A model generated the notes under the pieces. The model saw only the letters and a list, made by a program, of their open reading frames with translations, was not told the origin of the DNA and ran no database searches. Below, piece by piece: positions 40,265-47,922 of a DNA stretch of 57,981 bases. The stretch is from a virus. Position 1 is the stretch's first letter. Each line of letters opens with the position of its first letter. The DNA is taken from positions 1 through 57,981 of the IMG/VR virus record IMGVR_UViG_3300020439_002263. The stretch is one strand, 5' to 3'. Position numbers and translations under genes: made by a program.

Positions 40265-40966
40265 AATCATGCTCCTTTATAAAAAGAGGGTGGTTTTACC
40301 GGTATTTTTAAGGGCCCAGGACCGGGAGGGGGAAGGGGTGAATCTTGCGTATTTAGGATATTCGCAAATAAAACTTTTAAGTGTGTATTTATGTAGTTTT
40401 TCACTCATAGATTCTACAGTACACAAAAATACTGTAAAATAGGGGGGTCTGCGAGAGACCTATTGTACATATATTCTTGTGTACAATAGGGTGTGCTGGA
40501 ATCCGATATTATGGAAAATTTTGGGAAATTGGTTTAGAAGTTCCTAATTAAGCGATTTCTAATATACCGCAGAAATCCTCGATTTTTTTATATTAGAAAA
40601 TTCTAATACGCGTATAAAGCCTTATATATCTATCTATCTTTTCTATATTATTTATTTATTTATAATTATTTAAATTACCTTATAAATAAATAAAGGAAAT
40701 AAGGGTTTATACTAGGAAAGAAAAAAACCAGTTTTACCCCCCCGGTCTCGGAGCCCCCCCAATTCTGGTCAAACCCCACCCCCCGGTCTCGAAGCAATAT
40801 ACGCCTCTGGTTTTGGGGCCCCAATTCTGGATCTTCACCTCACCTCTGCCCCTAATATGCCTCTTAATCGGCCTAGAACACCCCTACAATTAACGAAACC
40901 ACCTCTCAGAGGGTTAAGGTAGCGGACAGGACCCTTTCGTTAATTCTGGGCCATCTGTGGGCTTTA
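40265..40966. other. Gene-poor, AT-rich stretch with many inverted repeats
   Basis: No credible gene. It contains CCTATTGTACA (40459-40469) with a perfect inverted copy at 40480-40490, TATTAGAAAATTCTAATA (40591-40608), and the shorter TTCTAATATA at about 40556 and 40975. Between 40730 and 40830 a C-rich double repeat shows CCCCGGTCTCG twice and CCAATTCTGG twice. It looks like a regulatory or transfer/replication region of the element. Confidence 0.45.
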
Positions 40967-41128
40967 TTAGTTTTTTCTAATATAATCCCCCTCGATTGAC
41001 ACCTGACCGTCGCAGGAAGCACAAAAACCGTTCTTGAGAAACACGTCCTGAACTTCCCACCTCTGCCGTTCGGGGTCCCACTCAGCGTAAGCATCCGCCA
41101 GGACATCCTCTCCATTCCTTTCAGTCAT
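40967..41128 (-). CDS. Small conserved-looking protein with CxxC
   Basis: This 53-residue protein starts at the ATG at 41128; an alternative TTG at 41191 exists and neither has a good ribosome site. The core VLADAYAEWDPERQRWEVQD, then GFCASCDGQVSIE, suggests a small beta domain with one zinc-knuckle half. Similar short proteins with an AEWD.E..RW core are common in proteobacterial accessory regions, from memory. Function unknown. Confidence 0.5.
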   Translation of the reverse strand: MTERNGEDVLADAYAEWDPERQRWEVQDVFLKNGFCASCDGQVSIEGDYIRKN

Positions 41129-41177
41129 TGGGTGGGGAAGAGGAAAACCATGACAAAAACCCCTCCCCCACCCCGGC

Positions 41178-41630
41178 CTAGGCTTGGACAAAGCCTAGGT
41201 GCTTGAACCTATTGGTTTTTGTTACGGTTCCGTCGGGGTTTTTCACTTCGACGCTTTCCCGCCTTGAGAAGGCGTAAAGGGGCTTGATTCCCCTCAGTTT
41301 CAGGGCCTTTTCAAGGTGGGGCATCAGGTAGGGTGCTCCCCCGATCATGGCATAGGCACAGCCCTGTCCCGCGGCTATAGCCGCGAGCTCTCGGGCCCGA
41401 TCCTTCAATTCCCTCTTTGAGGGAATAGCCGTAAACGTGAGCAGATTAACAACCTGCTTCCCCAACCCGGTCCCCAACCCGCTTCCGGACCCCACCGGGT
41501 CATAGATTTCGATCACGGGAATTTCCCCGTTCCGTTGGTCATCCGTCACCTGATGCTGGGTCAGGTTCAGGACGGCGTTCTGGCGGGTTGCAATACGCAA
41601 CCCTTTGAAATCAATGAACTTTTTCAACAC
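41178..41630 (-). CDS. Conserved hypothetical protein with AMIGGAPYLM motif
   Basis: The GTG at 41630 follows GGAG at 7 nt. The 150-residue product has VVNLLTFTAIPSKRELKDRA, then YAMIGGAPYLMPHLEKALK and GIKPLYAFSRRESVE, ending FKHLGFVQA. The layout of strand, Gly-rich turn and helix suggests a Rossmann-like fold. I recall similar proteins in mobile regions but no known function. It is the last gene of a coupled unit with the two upstream ORFs. A hairpin (CCTAGGCTT/AAGCCTAGG) spans its stop. Confidence 0.6.
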   Translation of the reverse strand: MLKKFIDFKGLRIATRQNAVLNLTQHQVTDDQRNGEIPVIEIYDPVGSGSGLGTGLGKQVVNLLTFTAIPSKRELKDRARELAAIAAGQGCAYAMIGGAPYLMPHLEKALKLRGIKPLYAFSRRESVEVKNPDGTVTKTNRFKHLGFVQA

Positions 41631-41645
41631 TATTCTTCTCCATTA

Positions 41646-41729
41646 TTAGGCGAGTACATACCAGTAAACAATCACCCAGGCCAGATAGATCCACCCCGCC
41701 CAGGTCAGTCTCCACAGCCACTTATCCAT
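41646..41729 (-). CDS. 27-residue Trp-rich membrane peptide
   Basis: The ATG overlaps the stop of the 177-codon ORF (ATGGATAA), and the stop lies 15 nt before the next start. The product begins MDKWLWRLTWAGWIYLAWV, has six Trp and four Tyr, and is hydrophobic after a Lys/Arg-containing N-terminus, so it should sit in the membrane. Such small peptides can be toxins, modulators of a membrane partner, or chance. The tight coupling argues for translation. Confidence 0.5.
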   Translation of the reverse strand: MDKWLWRLTWAGWIYLAWVIVYWYVLA

Positions 41730-42255
41730 GGACCTTTGCCCCCCATTTTTCGGCCAGATCCAGGACCTGTTTTCGGTCCGCCCTGCTGAATTTCTGGTAC
41801 TCAACGGTTCCGTCCCGGTGGCGAATGATTACATCTCGCCCCAATTTGTCGGCGAGCGTAATTCCCCTCACAGGACCGTCAAGGGGTCTGGGTCCAACCC
41901 AATCTTCAGGGTGAACCATACAACCCAAAGTAGAACAGTAAATTCTTTCGCTGGACCCGGATCTGGCCCTGGGCCGTTTCGGGGTCAATTCAACCGAAAG
42001 TTGCTCGAATATTTCATCGGCCCATTTCTCCACCGTTTCCATGCGAGAAACAAGCTTCTTGTCTCCAAACACATCAAATGTGCTGGAGTTATGGTTATGT
42101 TTCAGATCTACTTTGCCGGGCCAGGTCTGGTTCAGGATCAAGGGATTTGGCGCCGGTATGGTCAAGCTGAATCCCGCAGAGGTTGCGCCAGAAGACTGTG
42201 GAGAGATCGGCCGGCAGGCCTTTGGACTGGCGGTTTGTGGCCATTCACTTTGCAA
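41722..42255 (-). CDS. Hypothetical protein, first gene of the coupled unit
   Basis: The frame spans 177 codons. The first 60 residues are Ser/Pro-rich and may not be translated; ATG at 42042 (METVEKWADEIFEQL) is an alternative start. The C-terminal part reads like a small fold (GVIIRHRDGTVEYQ-type: DVIIRHRDGTVEYQKFSRAD). There is a Cys pair in IYCSTLGC. No family is recognised. Confidence 0.45.
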   Translation of the reverse strand: MQSEWPQTASPKACRPISPQSSGATSAGFSLTIPAPNPLILNQTWPGKVDLKHNHNSSTFDVFGDKKLVSRMETVEKWADEIFEQLSVELTPKRPRARSGSSERIYCSTLGCMVHPEDWVGPRPLDGPVRGITLADKLGRDVIIRHRDGTVEYQKFSRADRKQVLDLAEKWGAKVHG

Positions 42256-42663
42256 ACATTTGGGTCAAACGCCCGGCCCGATACCCCACCACATCGCGCG
42301 GCACCGTCTTCCGCTACGCTCCATACGGCTCATGAGAGAACATCACGAGATTGCGACTGGACCTAAAATCGGGGGGATCAAGCAACACATCCATTCGCCA
42401 ACCTTCGCACTGAGCCGGGCCGCCCCATAACACCCCATAACAATGGACCAGGCAGTAACGATGACGATGATCCCAGCCTAGTCTTCTGCCTCTGAAATTC
42501 GTATCATATTTGTATCAGACTATTTGAATTTCAGAGTCAACAAGAAGACTGGTTAATTATCTGACTCTAGTGTGATTTTTAGTGTGATTTTTAAATTTGA
42601 AGTTCCTAAGTCGTATGACATAGTCAATGACAGGAACTTCAAATTCACCACACTAGGTCCAGC
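42256..42663. other. Intergenic region downstream of hipA with inverted repeats
   Basis: No gene is visible. AATTTGAAGTTCCT (42594-42607) has a perfect 14-bp inverted copy at 42632-42645; next to it AGTGTGATTTTT occurs twice. On the leftward strand the stem is followed by TAAAAATC, weak for a terminator. CACTAGGTCCAGCCTAGGTG at the hipA end is an imperfect palindrome. It could be the hipA terminator or the edge of a small mobile insertion. Confidence 0.4.
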
Positions 42664-43977
42664 CTAGGTGATGATCGCTTCCAGCTGGCGCAGGCGGCGG
42701 TGGTAGCCGCCGATGATCGACTCGGTGAGGCCATGTGGGAAACCGCTCGGCAGCGCGGCCAGCGTTTTGTCGATAGCTTTGTCGCTGCGATCCAGCAGCT
42801 CTGCGAACAGCTCCTGGACGATGTTTTTGCCCATGCCGCAAGCTTCGGCCGTTTCCAGAAAGTGCCGGGGAGCAATTCTATGCACGAGGTAATGCCGACT
42901 TTTACCGATGGCCATTGCCATTTTCATCTGACGTTGCTGCAGCTGCTTCGCGTCATAGAGTGGCTGGACCGACATGACATCGTAAAACGGCGTTAGAGAA
43001 AACCGGCTGCGTGGGTACAGGAACAGGCTGAAATTCTTGGCGTGACCGTCGGTCGCGGCGAGCAACCAGAACACAATCGCGGCCTTCATGATCCGCCGCT
43101 GATCCTCAAGGGGCGTATCGCTGCTGGTGAACAGGCCAATCAGCCCAGCCAGGCCCGGGCCACCATCGCTTTCATATTTCCGGGCCGGCGGAACCGACAA
43201 CGCCTGGCAGCAATCTTCCTGCGGCAGGCGCAGCAGCCGTTTATCCGTGGTCCAGAGCCGGTCGAACCGCTTGACGACGAGCACTTTCCTGTTGCCAAAG
43301 CGCGTGATTGCAGTTTCGGCAGCCGGCAGGCCGAGCGCATTCATCAGCGTCATGCACAGATGCTCGTTCTCGACCGAGAGTGAAAGGTCGATGCCGTCCG
43401 GCCGCTTGCCGATCTCCGGTTTGAAGATGTGGGTGGTCGCCGTTGTGCCGTGCGGGATATGCCACTGGTCCTTCCAATGCAGCAGGGCGGTTTTTTCCTG
43501 CGCGCCCGCCAATGAAATCCGGAATTCTTCATCCGCGCCAATGCCGAGCGGACTGTTGCCAAGGTCTCCTAGCAGCGCGGCGATCTCATCGTCACTCACG
43601 GGCCTTGCGTCGATCCCGCCGGGCGGTCCCGGGGCAATGTCTTCGGGCAAGAACTGCAGGGCGCCGACGCAGTCGCGGCCGATTGCGCTCAGCAGGTTGA
43701 AGGCATCGGTGCCATCGGCCCGGGCGCGTTCGGCAAGCTTGCGGCGGATATCGGGATTATCCGGGAGCAGATTATCGAACACCGCGATCACCGGCGCGCC
43801 GATATAGCGATCCTCGCGCAGCGGCAGCGAGAGGGAGATCGGGAAAGTATCCTCCCAGGACAGCCAGCTGTCATCATACTGGAAATCGACGGCGCCGCTC
43901 GCGGCCTTGCGCAGCTGGCCGACCAACCGGCTGTTCAGATAAACCGCAAGCGGGGCATGTCTTTTGCGGCGGGCCAT
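42664..43977 (-). CDS. hipA: HipA-family serine/threonine kinase toxin
   Basis: I chose the ATG at 43977, which overlaps the hipB stop (TGATG); an open frame continues upstream but only as the hipB shadow. The 437-residue product has the HipA N-terminal domain (LAVYLNSRLVGQL, PISLSLPLRED), FDNLLPDNPD, ISLAGAQEKTAL, then THIFKPEIG, VENEHLCMTLMNALGLP and KRFDR. The catalytic DGHAKNFSLF and the FYDVMS metal-binding segment follow. HipA phosphorylates glutamyl-tRNA synthetase in E. coli, causing growth arrest and persistence. All key residues seem present, so it is probably active. GC is visibly higher than in its neighbours. Confidence 0.93.
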   Translation of the reverse strand: MARRKRHAPLAVYLNSRLVGQLRKAASGAVDFQYDDSWLSWEDTFPISLSLPLREDRYIGAPVIAVFDNLLPDNPDIRRKLAERARADGTDAFNLLSAIGRDCVGALQFLPEDIAPGPPGGIDARPVSDDEIAALLGDLGNSPLGIGADEEFRISLAGAQEKTALLHWKDQWHIPHGTTATTHIFKPEIGKRPDGIDLSLSVENEHLCMTLMNALGLPAAETAITRFGNRKVLVVKRFDRLWTTDKRLLRLPQEDCCQALSVPPARKYESDGGPGLAGLIGLFTSSDTPLEDQRRIMKAAIVFWLLAATDGHAKNFSLFLYPRSRFSLTPFYDVMSVQPLYDAKQLQQRQMKMAMAIGKSRHYLVHRIAPRHFLETAEACGMGKNIVQELFAELLDRSDKAIDKTLAALPSGFPHGLTESIIGGYHRRLRQLEAIIT

Positions 43978-44231
43978 CAGAACAGCCCCTCGATATCCTC
44001 GGGCTTGGCCTGGCTGCGCGGCCGGACGACAAGCTCCAGATCGAGCGCGGCCAGGGCGGCAATGACCGTGGCAAGCTGCGTGGCCGGGGCGCCGTCCTCC
44101 AGCTTGGAAATGGTCGCCTGGCGCAGATGGATTTTTTCGCCGAGCTGGGATTGCGTCAGGCCCCGTTGCTTGCGGACCCGGCGCAGGATGGCGCCCAGCT
44201 GCTTTTCTGATCTGGCAATCTGTTCGGTCAT
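43977..44231 (-). CDS. hipB: HipB-type antitoxin and repressor
   Basis: This 84-residue HTH (XRE) protein reads LGAILRRVRKQRGLTQSQLG, then RQATISKLEDG, the recognition helix. A C-terminal tail (PRSQAKPEDIEGLF) resembles the flexible HipB end. It neutralises HipA and represses the operon through the three palindromes upstream. HipA translation is coupled to its stop codon. Confidence 0.92.
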   Translation of the reverse strand: MTEQIARSEKQLGAILRRVRKQRGLTQSQLGEKIHLRQATISKLEDGAPATQLATVIAALAALDLELVVRPRSQAKPEDIEGLF

Positions 44232-44253
44232 GATCCTGTCCTTTTATAGCCAA

Positions 44254-44325
44254 TATACGCAAATGCGTATAAAATGTCAATATACGCGAAAGCGTATAAG
44301 TTATTTTTATGCGCGAACGCGTATA
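44254..44325. promoter_or_regulatory. Three HipB-type operators spaced by exactly 27 bp
   Basis: TATACGC-N4-GCGTATA occurs at 44254-44271 and 44281-44298; TATGCGC-N4-GCGTATA at 44308-44325. The centre-to-centre distance is 27 bp both times. E. coli hip operators are also palindromes of the TATCC-N8-GGATA type upstream of hipB, so a cooperative HipB array is likely. Confidence 0.85.
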
Positions 44326-44485
44326 AATGGTGTTCTATAAATGATGTTCTGGGTAAAGGAGGCAAGAACGGGTGATGAGAGATGCCCGCGTCGATGCCTG
44401 ATGACAACGAGGATAGCTGCCGAGCGACCCGGGTGCTGTTGGATGGCATCAAAGCGCTGAGTCAGGCGCTGAGTTTCCAGAAGGT

Positions 44486-44809
44486 GACGAGGCGTCCCAG
44501 GAGCAGCTGGCGGCCAAGTACGCAGAGCCCGGGATGTTCCACTGAGAGATCCTGTACATCTCCCGCGACCAGTTTGCCACCCTGCAGGCGGAGCTCTGGG
44601 AACTGACCCAGGCTTTCCTCGACGCCAGACGGCGGGGTGTTTTCTACCAGAACACCGCGTTCTGTTTCCACTACCGGCGCCCCTGCGCCTGCTTCCCGCT
44701 CGACCGTTCCGGCGGAAGCACCAACGTCATCGAGAACCTGTACCGGAAAGTCCCCCCGCGTGAAGAGCTGCAGGCCGGGGTCTCGTGCGAAGAAGCCCTG
44801 GCTTTCTGA
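44486..44809 (+). pseudogene. Relic of a PD-(D/E)XK (Cas4-like) phage nuclease
   Basis: In one frame the text DEASQEQLAAKYAEPGMFH is followed by a stop at 44543, then continues EILYISRDQFATLQAELWEL, LTQAFLDARRRGVFY and CFHYRRPCACFPLD, ending about 108 codons on. The Cys pattern and helix layout resemble the C-terminal iron-sulphur end of phage PD-(D/E)XK nucleases. The N-terminal catalytic part is missing, so it is a truncated, interrupted gene on the plus strand. The family call is from motif memory. Confidence 0.5.
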
Positions 44810-44833
44810 GGATACGAAGAAGGAGGAACAAAA

Positions 44834-45100
44834 ATGCTGCCCAAGAAGAAAACCCCGCTCAAGTAGGACTTGGCCGGTCTCACGGTGCTGGTCTACGGCC
44901 CGAGCAAGATCGGCTAGTCGACCTGGTGTTCGCAGGCCGACGGCCGCGCCCAAGGCGGGTGCCTCGCAGACGAGTGTGGAGGGCTCGCCGACTTACCGCA
45001 AAGCAGTCTCCAATCCCGCGCTCCTCGTAACTCCTTGATAATAAACGCCGAAGTCATCTCGCACAAGCATTTCCCGCCAAGCCGACCAGAGAAACGATTT
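44834..45100 (+). pseudogene. Relic of a phage recombination ATPase (Sak4-like)
   Basis: A perfect AGGAGG lies 7 nt before an ATG encoding MLPKKKTPLK, then a stop. The frame continues DLAGLTVLVYGPSKIG, a second stop exactly where the Walker A Lys should be, then STWCSQADG. Intact relatives have GP.KIGKST here. Two nonsense mutations and loss of the remainder show decay. It follows the nuclease relic in the order typical of phage recombination cassettes. The stretch up to the IS end (45151) has no intact gene. Confidence 0.6.
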
Positions 45101-45175
45101 TCTCCCTAGATTTCCCACCACCGGACGAGGGTGACGGGTTTGCAGTAAAACGTAAGCGATCCATAACCCCCCCCG

Positions 45176-46783
45176 TCAGGTGGCGGGGCTCATATTCCAG
45201 GGCAGCAGTGCATCCAGGGCTTCGTCACAATCTGCCTGAGGCAGCCTTGCAAAGAGCCGGCTCAGGTAGGCATAAGGCTCATGGCCATTGGCCTTGGCGG
45301 TTTCAATCAGCGAGTAAAGTCGCGCACTGGCTTCGGCACCCCTGACCGTATCCGCAAACAGCCAGTTCTTCCTGCCCACCACGAATGGCCGGATACCGTT
45401 TTCAGCACCATTGTTGTCTATTGGCAGGTGGCCGTTGCGCAAGTAAGTGGTGAGCGTCTTCCAGTGCTTCAGGGTGTAACCAATGGCTTCGCCGAATTTG
45501 CTCTTCGGGGTGACCTGTATGGATTTCTTTTCCAGATGCGCCCGCAACTGTTCCAGCACCGGGCCCGCCTGACGCTTGCGCTCGGCCTGTCTTTTTCCGG
45601 GTGAGGCACCCGCCAGCTTTTTTTCGATGGCGTAGAGCTTGCGGATCCGGTTGAGAATGGCAGTGATGGCCGGTGACTTCCGCCCTTTGGGCAAGGCCTT
45701 TTCCGCTTCCACAAACTTGCGCCGCGCGTGTGCCCAGCAGGTGGCATGCTGCAGATTGTATTTTTCAACAGCCGCCGGATAGCCGGCATAGCCGTCCGTC
45801 ATCAGCGCACCGTGATAACCTGACAGCAGATCCACGGCGACCTCTCCGGCACGTGTCGGGCTGTAGTGGTAAAGGGTGATGTCCCGGCCCCGGGGGCAGG
45901 TCTCATCCGGCGGCGACAGGCCGCGCCGGATCCACATGTACGAGGTGCTGCTGGCTTTTCTGCCCGGCTCCCGGTTGACCTGCACGCGGGTTTCGTCCAT
46001 CAGGATCACCGGCACACGACGTATGGCGGTCTCCATGCGGGCCATGAGGGGAATCAGGGCCTGACTGCACTGTATCACCCAGCGTGCCAGGGTGTTGCGC
46101 GGCAGCTCAACACCCTGACGCGCAAAGATCCGGCTCTGCCGGTACAGGGGCAGCGAATCCTGATATTTGGCGACAATCACTGCCGCCAGCAGGCGATTGC
46201 CGGCGTTGCTGCCGGGAATCATTGAAGCAGGTTTCCGGGCAACCTGCACACCCGCCTCGCATTGCGGGCAGGCATACTTGTGACGGACGTGCCGCTCCAC
46301 GTACAGGCGGGCCGGGATGTACTCCAGACGCTCGCTGACATCTTTGCCGGTGCGCTGCTTGCGACACCCGCAGTCACAGACCTTGTCGGCTTCGTCAATG
46401 TCATGCTCGATCACTTCACGCGGCAGGCTTTCCGGCAGTTTCCTGCGGCCGGATGTACGGCGCGCACGGCCCCTGACTTCTGTGGGTTCAGAGGATTCAG
46501 AAGCGCTGTCCGGTTCTGCTGCCACCCGTTCTTCAGCTTCATTGAACAGGTCAGCCTGGGGATCGTCCTCTGTGCGGCGCTCACTGCGACGGCCGTACTG
46601 CTGAGCAAGGGTCAGGCGCAGCTGCTCTTCCAGATAGTGAATCCGTTGTGCCTGACGTCGGGCTTTCTGCTCCAGAGAGACAGCTTTCTGCTCACGCTCA
46701 ACCAGCGCCTGCTGCTGCTTTTTCAGCAGGGCAATCAGTTCTTTTTTGCCAAGAGATTCAACAGGTTGAGCGTATTCATTCAT
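45176..46783 (-). CDS. tnpC: IS66 transposase TnpC
   Basis: This 535-residue protein has an N-terminal leucine-zipper helix (LIALLKKQQQALVEREQKAV), a zinc-binding segment (KVCDCGCRKQRTG) and the DDE domain with VILMDETRVQVNREPG as first Asp. GALMTDGYAGYPA carries the second Asp and the terminal region (HLPIDNNGAENGIRPF) the Glu. The C-terminal IS66 motif NWLFADTVRGAEASARLYS is intact. It cuts and joins the IS ends together with TnpA and TnpB. Confidence 0.96.
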   Translation of the reverse strand: MNEYAQPVESLGKKELIALLKKQQQALVEREQKAVSLEQKARRQAQRIHYLEEQLRLTLAQQYGRRSERRTEDDPQADLFNEAEERVAAEPDSASESSEPTEVRGRARRTSGRRKLPESLPREVIEHDIDEADKVCDCGCRKQRTGKDVSERLEYIPARLYVERHVRHKYACPQCEAGVQVARKPASMIPGSNAGNRLLAAVIVAKYQDSLPLYRQSRIFARQGVELPRNTLARWVIQCSQALIPLMARMETAIRRVPVILMDETRVQVNREPGRKASSTSYMWIRRGLSPPDETCPRGRDITLYHYSPTRAGEVAVDLLSGYHGALMTDGYAGYPAAVEKYNLQHATCWAHARRKFVEAEKALPKGRKSPAITAILNRIRKLYAIEKKLAGASPGKRQAERKRQAGPVLEQLRAHLEKKSIQVTPKSKFGEAIGYTLKHWKTLTTYLRNGHLPIDNNGAENGIRPFVVGRKNWLFADTVRGAEASARLYSLIETAKANGHEPYAYLSRLFARLPQADCDEALDALLPWNMSPAT

Positions 46784-46807
46784 GGCTCCATGATACCATA
46801 TCCGGGA

Positions 46808-47176
46808 CTAAAAAGCGCCCGAGACGGAAGAAAAATGCAGGGTTTTGTGGGGCGTGAGGCGGTCCACATCAATGCCATCGAGCAGCCAGGACAACTGCTC
46901 AGGCGAGAGGCTGCGGACCGCTGCTGTGCCGGCATCAGGCCAGCAGAAGCGCTGCTTCTCCAGCCGCTTGTACCAGAGCACAAATCCGTTGCGCTCCCAG
47001 TACAGCAGTTTGACCTTGTCCCGTTGCCGGTTGGTGAAGGCAAACAGGGTGGGTGCAAAGGGGCTGCGTTCCAGCTCGGCCTCGACAATGGCGGCCAGTC
47101 CGTCAATACTCTTGCGAAAGTCGACCGGGTGCAGATACAGGCAAATCTCCCGCACCGGCCAGCGCCGGATCCTCAT
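46808..47176 (-). CDS. tnpB: IS66 accessory protein TnpB
   Basis: This 122-residue IS66 Orf2-like protein has ICLYLHPVDFRKSIDGLAAI and then NRQRDKVKLLYWERNGFVLW, the family signature. The ATG overlaps the tnpA stop (ATGA), the translational coupling typical of IS66. It is required for transposition, with unknown mechanism. Confidence 0.95.
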   Translation of the reverse strand: MRIRRWPVREICLYLHPVDFRKSIDGLAAIVEAELERSPFAPTLFAFTNRQRDKVKLLYWERNGFVLWYKRLEKQRFCWPDAGTAAVRSLSPEQLSWLLDGIDVDRLTPHKTLHFSSVSGAF

Positions 47177-47484
47177 GACGAGAGCACGCCGAGCACGGCA
47201 GACAGCTGTGCGGCCGGCACCCGCATTCGGACAGGCAGGCCATTGGCAAGTTGAGTATCCAGTTCGATGCAGTCATCAGCTTCATTACCAACCGGTACGC
47301 GGACGAAACCACTTTGGCTGCGATTGCCTTCCCCATAACCCTTGCGCCTGAGGGTATGGGCGGCATTGTACAGGGTGGCTGGGCTGACACCATGTTCGGT
47401 GGCTACCTGCTTCAGGGGTTTGCCATCGGCCCTGGCTTGTTCGATCAGGGACAGGTAGAAGGATTGCTTATCGGTGAGCGACAT
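47173..47484 (-). CDS. tnpA: IS66 protein TnpA (HTH)
   Basis: This 103-residue protein has an HTH (PLKQVATEHGVSPATLYNAA) of the IS66/IS3 Orf1 type, a basic linker (RRKGYGEGNRSQ) and a C-terminal domain with LANGLPVRMRVPAAQLSAVL. It is the first gene of the IS operon, and it likely binds the ends. Confidence 0.93.
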   Translation of the reverse strand: MSLTDKQSFYLSLIEQARADGKPLKQVATEHGVSPATLYNAAHTLRRKGYGEGNRSQSGFVRVPVGNEADDCIELDTQLANGLPVRMRVPAAQLSAVLGVLSS

Positions 47485-47675
47485 GTCGGACTCCTGTGCA
47501 ATGGACAGGAGTACCTTAGCTGATCCGCCGGGCGGTTTTTAGATGGGGGTTTTGGATCGCTTACAGTAAAACCGCACACCTCGCGCTGAGCTGAAACAAC
47601 TTGCCATCCAGATTTTCGGACGCCGGTTCAGTTCCCAAACCGGGAATCGAATTGGCTGTAGGTGGCAGCCACTTA

Positions 47676-47909
47676 TTACCCCTTTGGAGGATAAGGGTCG
47701 TTCCCGTGACTGTCCTTATTCTGGATCTTCCCGTCCTTACCATGGATGTAAAACTCAGTACCTTGGTTTCGGCTGATCTTCCGCCCGGCATCGATAGCAT
47801 CCTGCTTTTTGTCGAAGTAGCCACTGCTGCGGCTTGCACCACCTTTTTTGACATCCCAACCGCCGTCGGCATTGGGCACTACGTGATGTGATCCGGTTTT
47901 CTTTGGCAT
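47676..47909 (-). CDS. DUF2188 protein
   Basis: This 77-residue protein begins MPKKTGSHHVVPNADGGWDV and has KKGGASRSSGYFDKKQDAID, then GTEFYIHGKDGKI, the DUF2188 pattern. GGGAGG lies 5 nt before the ATG. These small basic proteins of unknown function are common in accessory regions. It is the last gene of the defence operon, 13 nt after the glycohydrolase stop, and probably co-transcribed. Confidence 0.85.
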   Translation of the reverse strand: MPKKTGSHHVVPNADGGWDVKKGGASRSSGYFDKKQDAIDAGRKISRNQGTEFYIHGKDGKIQNKDSHGNDPYPPKG

Positions 47910-47922
47910 GTTGACCTCCCGC

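Larger units (their letters stand above)
45152..47564 (-). mobile_element. Complete IS66-family insertion sequence (2,413 bp)
   Basis: The ends start GTAAGCGATCCA and match over about 20 bp with one mismatch (TAACCCCC against AAACCCCC). The flanks carry the 8-bp direct repeat AGTAAAAC (45144-45151 and 47565-47572), the target-duplication length of IS66 elements. It encodes tnpA, tnpB and tnpC without visible damage, so it is a recent insertion into the relic region. Confidence 0.95.

Noticed and set aside
41128-41165. G-quadruplex in the G-rich run on the minus strand
   Set aside because: Only three long G-runs are present, so a stable four-run quadruplex is not clearly supported.
43978-44280. 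An N-terminal extension of HipA of about 100 residues
   Set aside because: It is the hipB gene read in another frame, Arg/Pro/Gly-rich and motif-free. The ATG at 43977 overlapping the hipB stop is the standard hipBA arrangement.
44462-44953. A 163-codon minus-strand frame
   Set aside because: It lies opposite the plus-strand nuclease and ATPase relics, which show recognisable motifs; the minus product has none.
46262-47254. A 330-codon plus-strand frame opposite the IS66 genes
   Set aside because: GC-rich IS genes commonly leave antisense frames open; tnpB and tnpC on the other strand are intact and recognisable.
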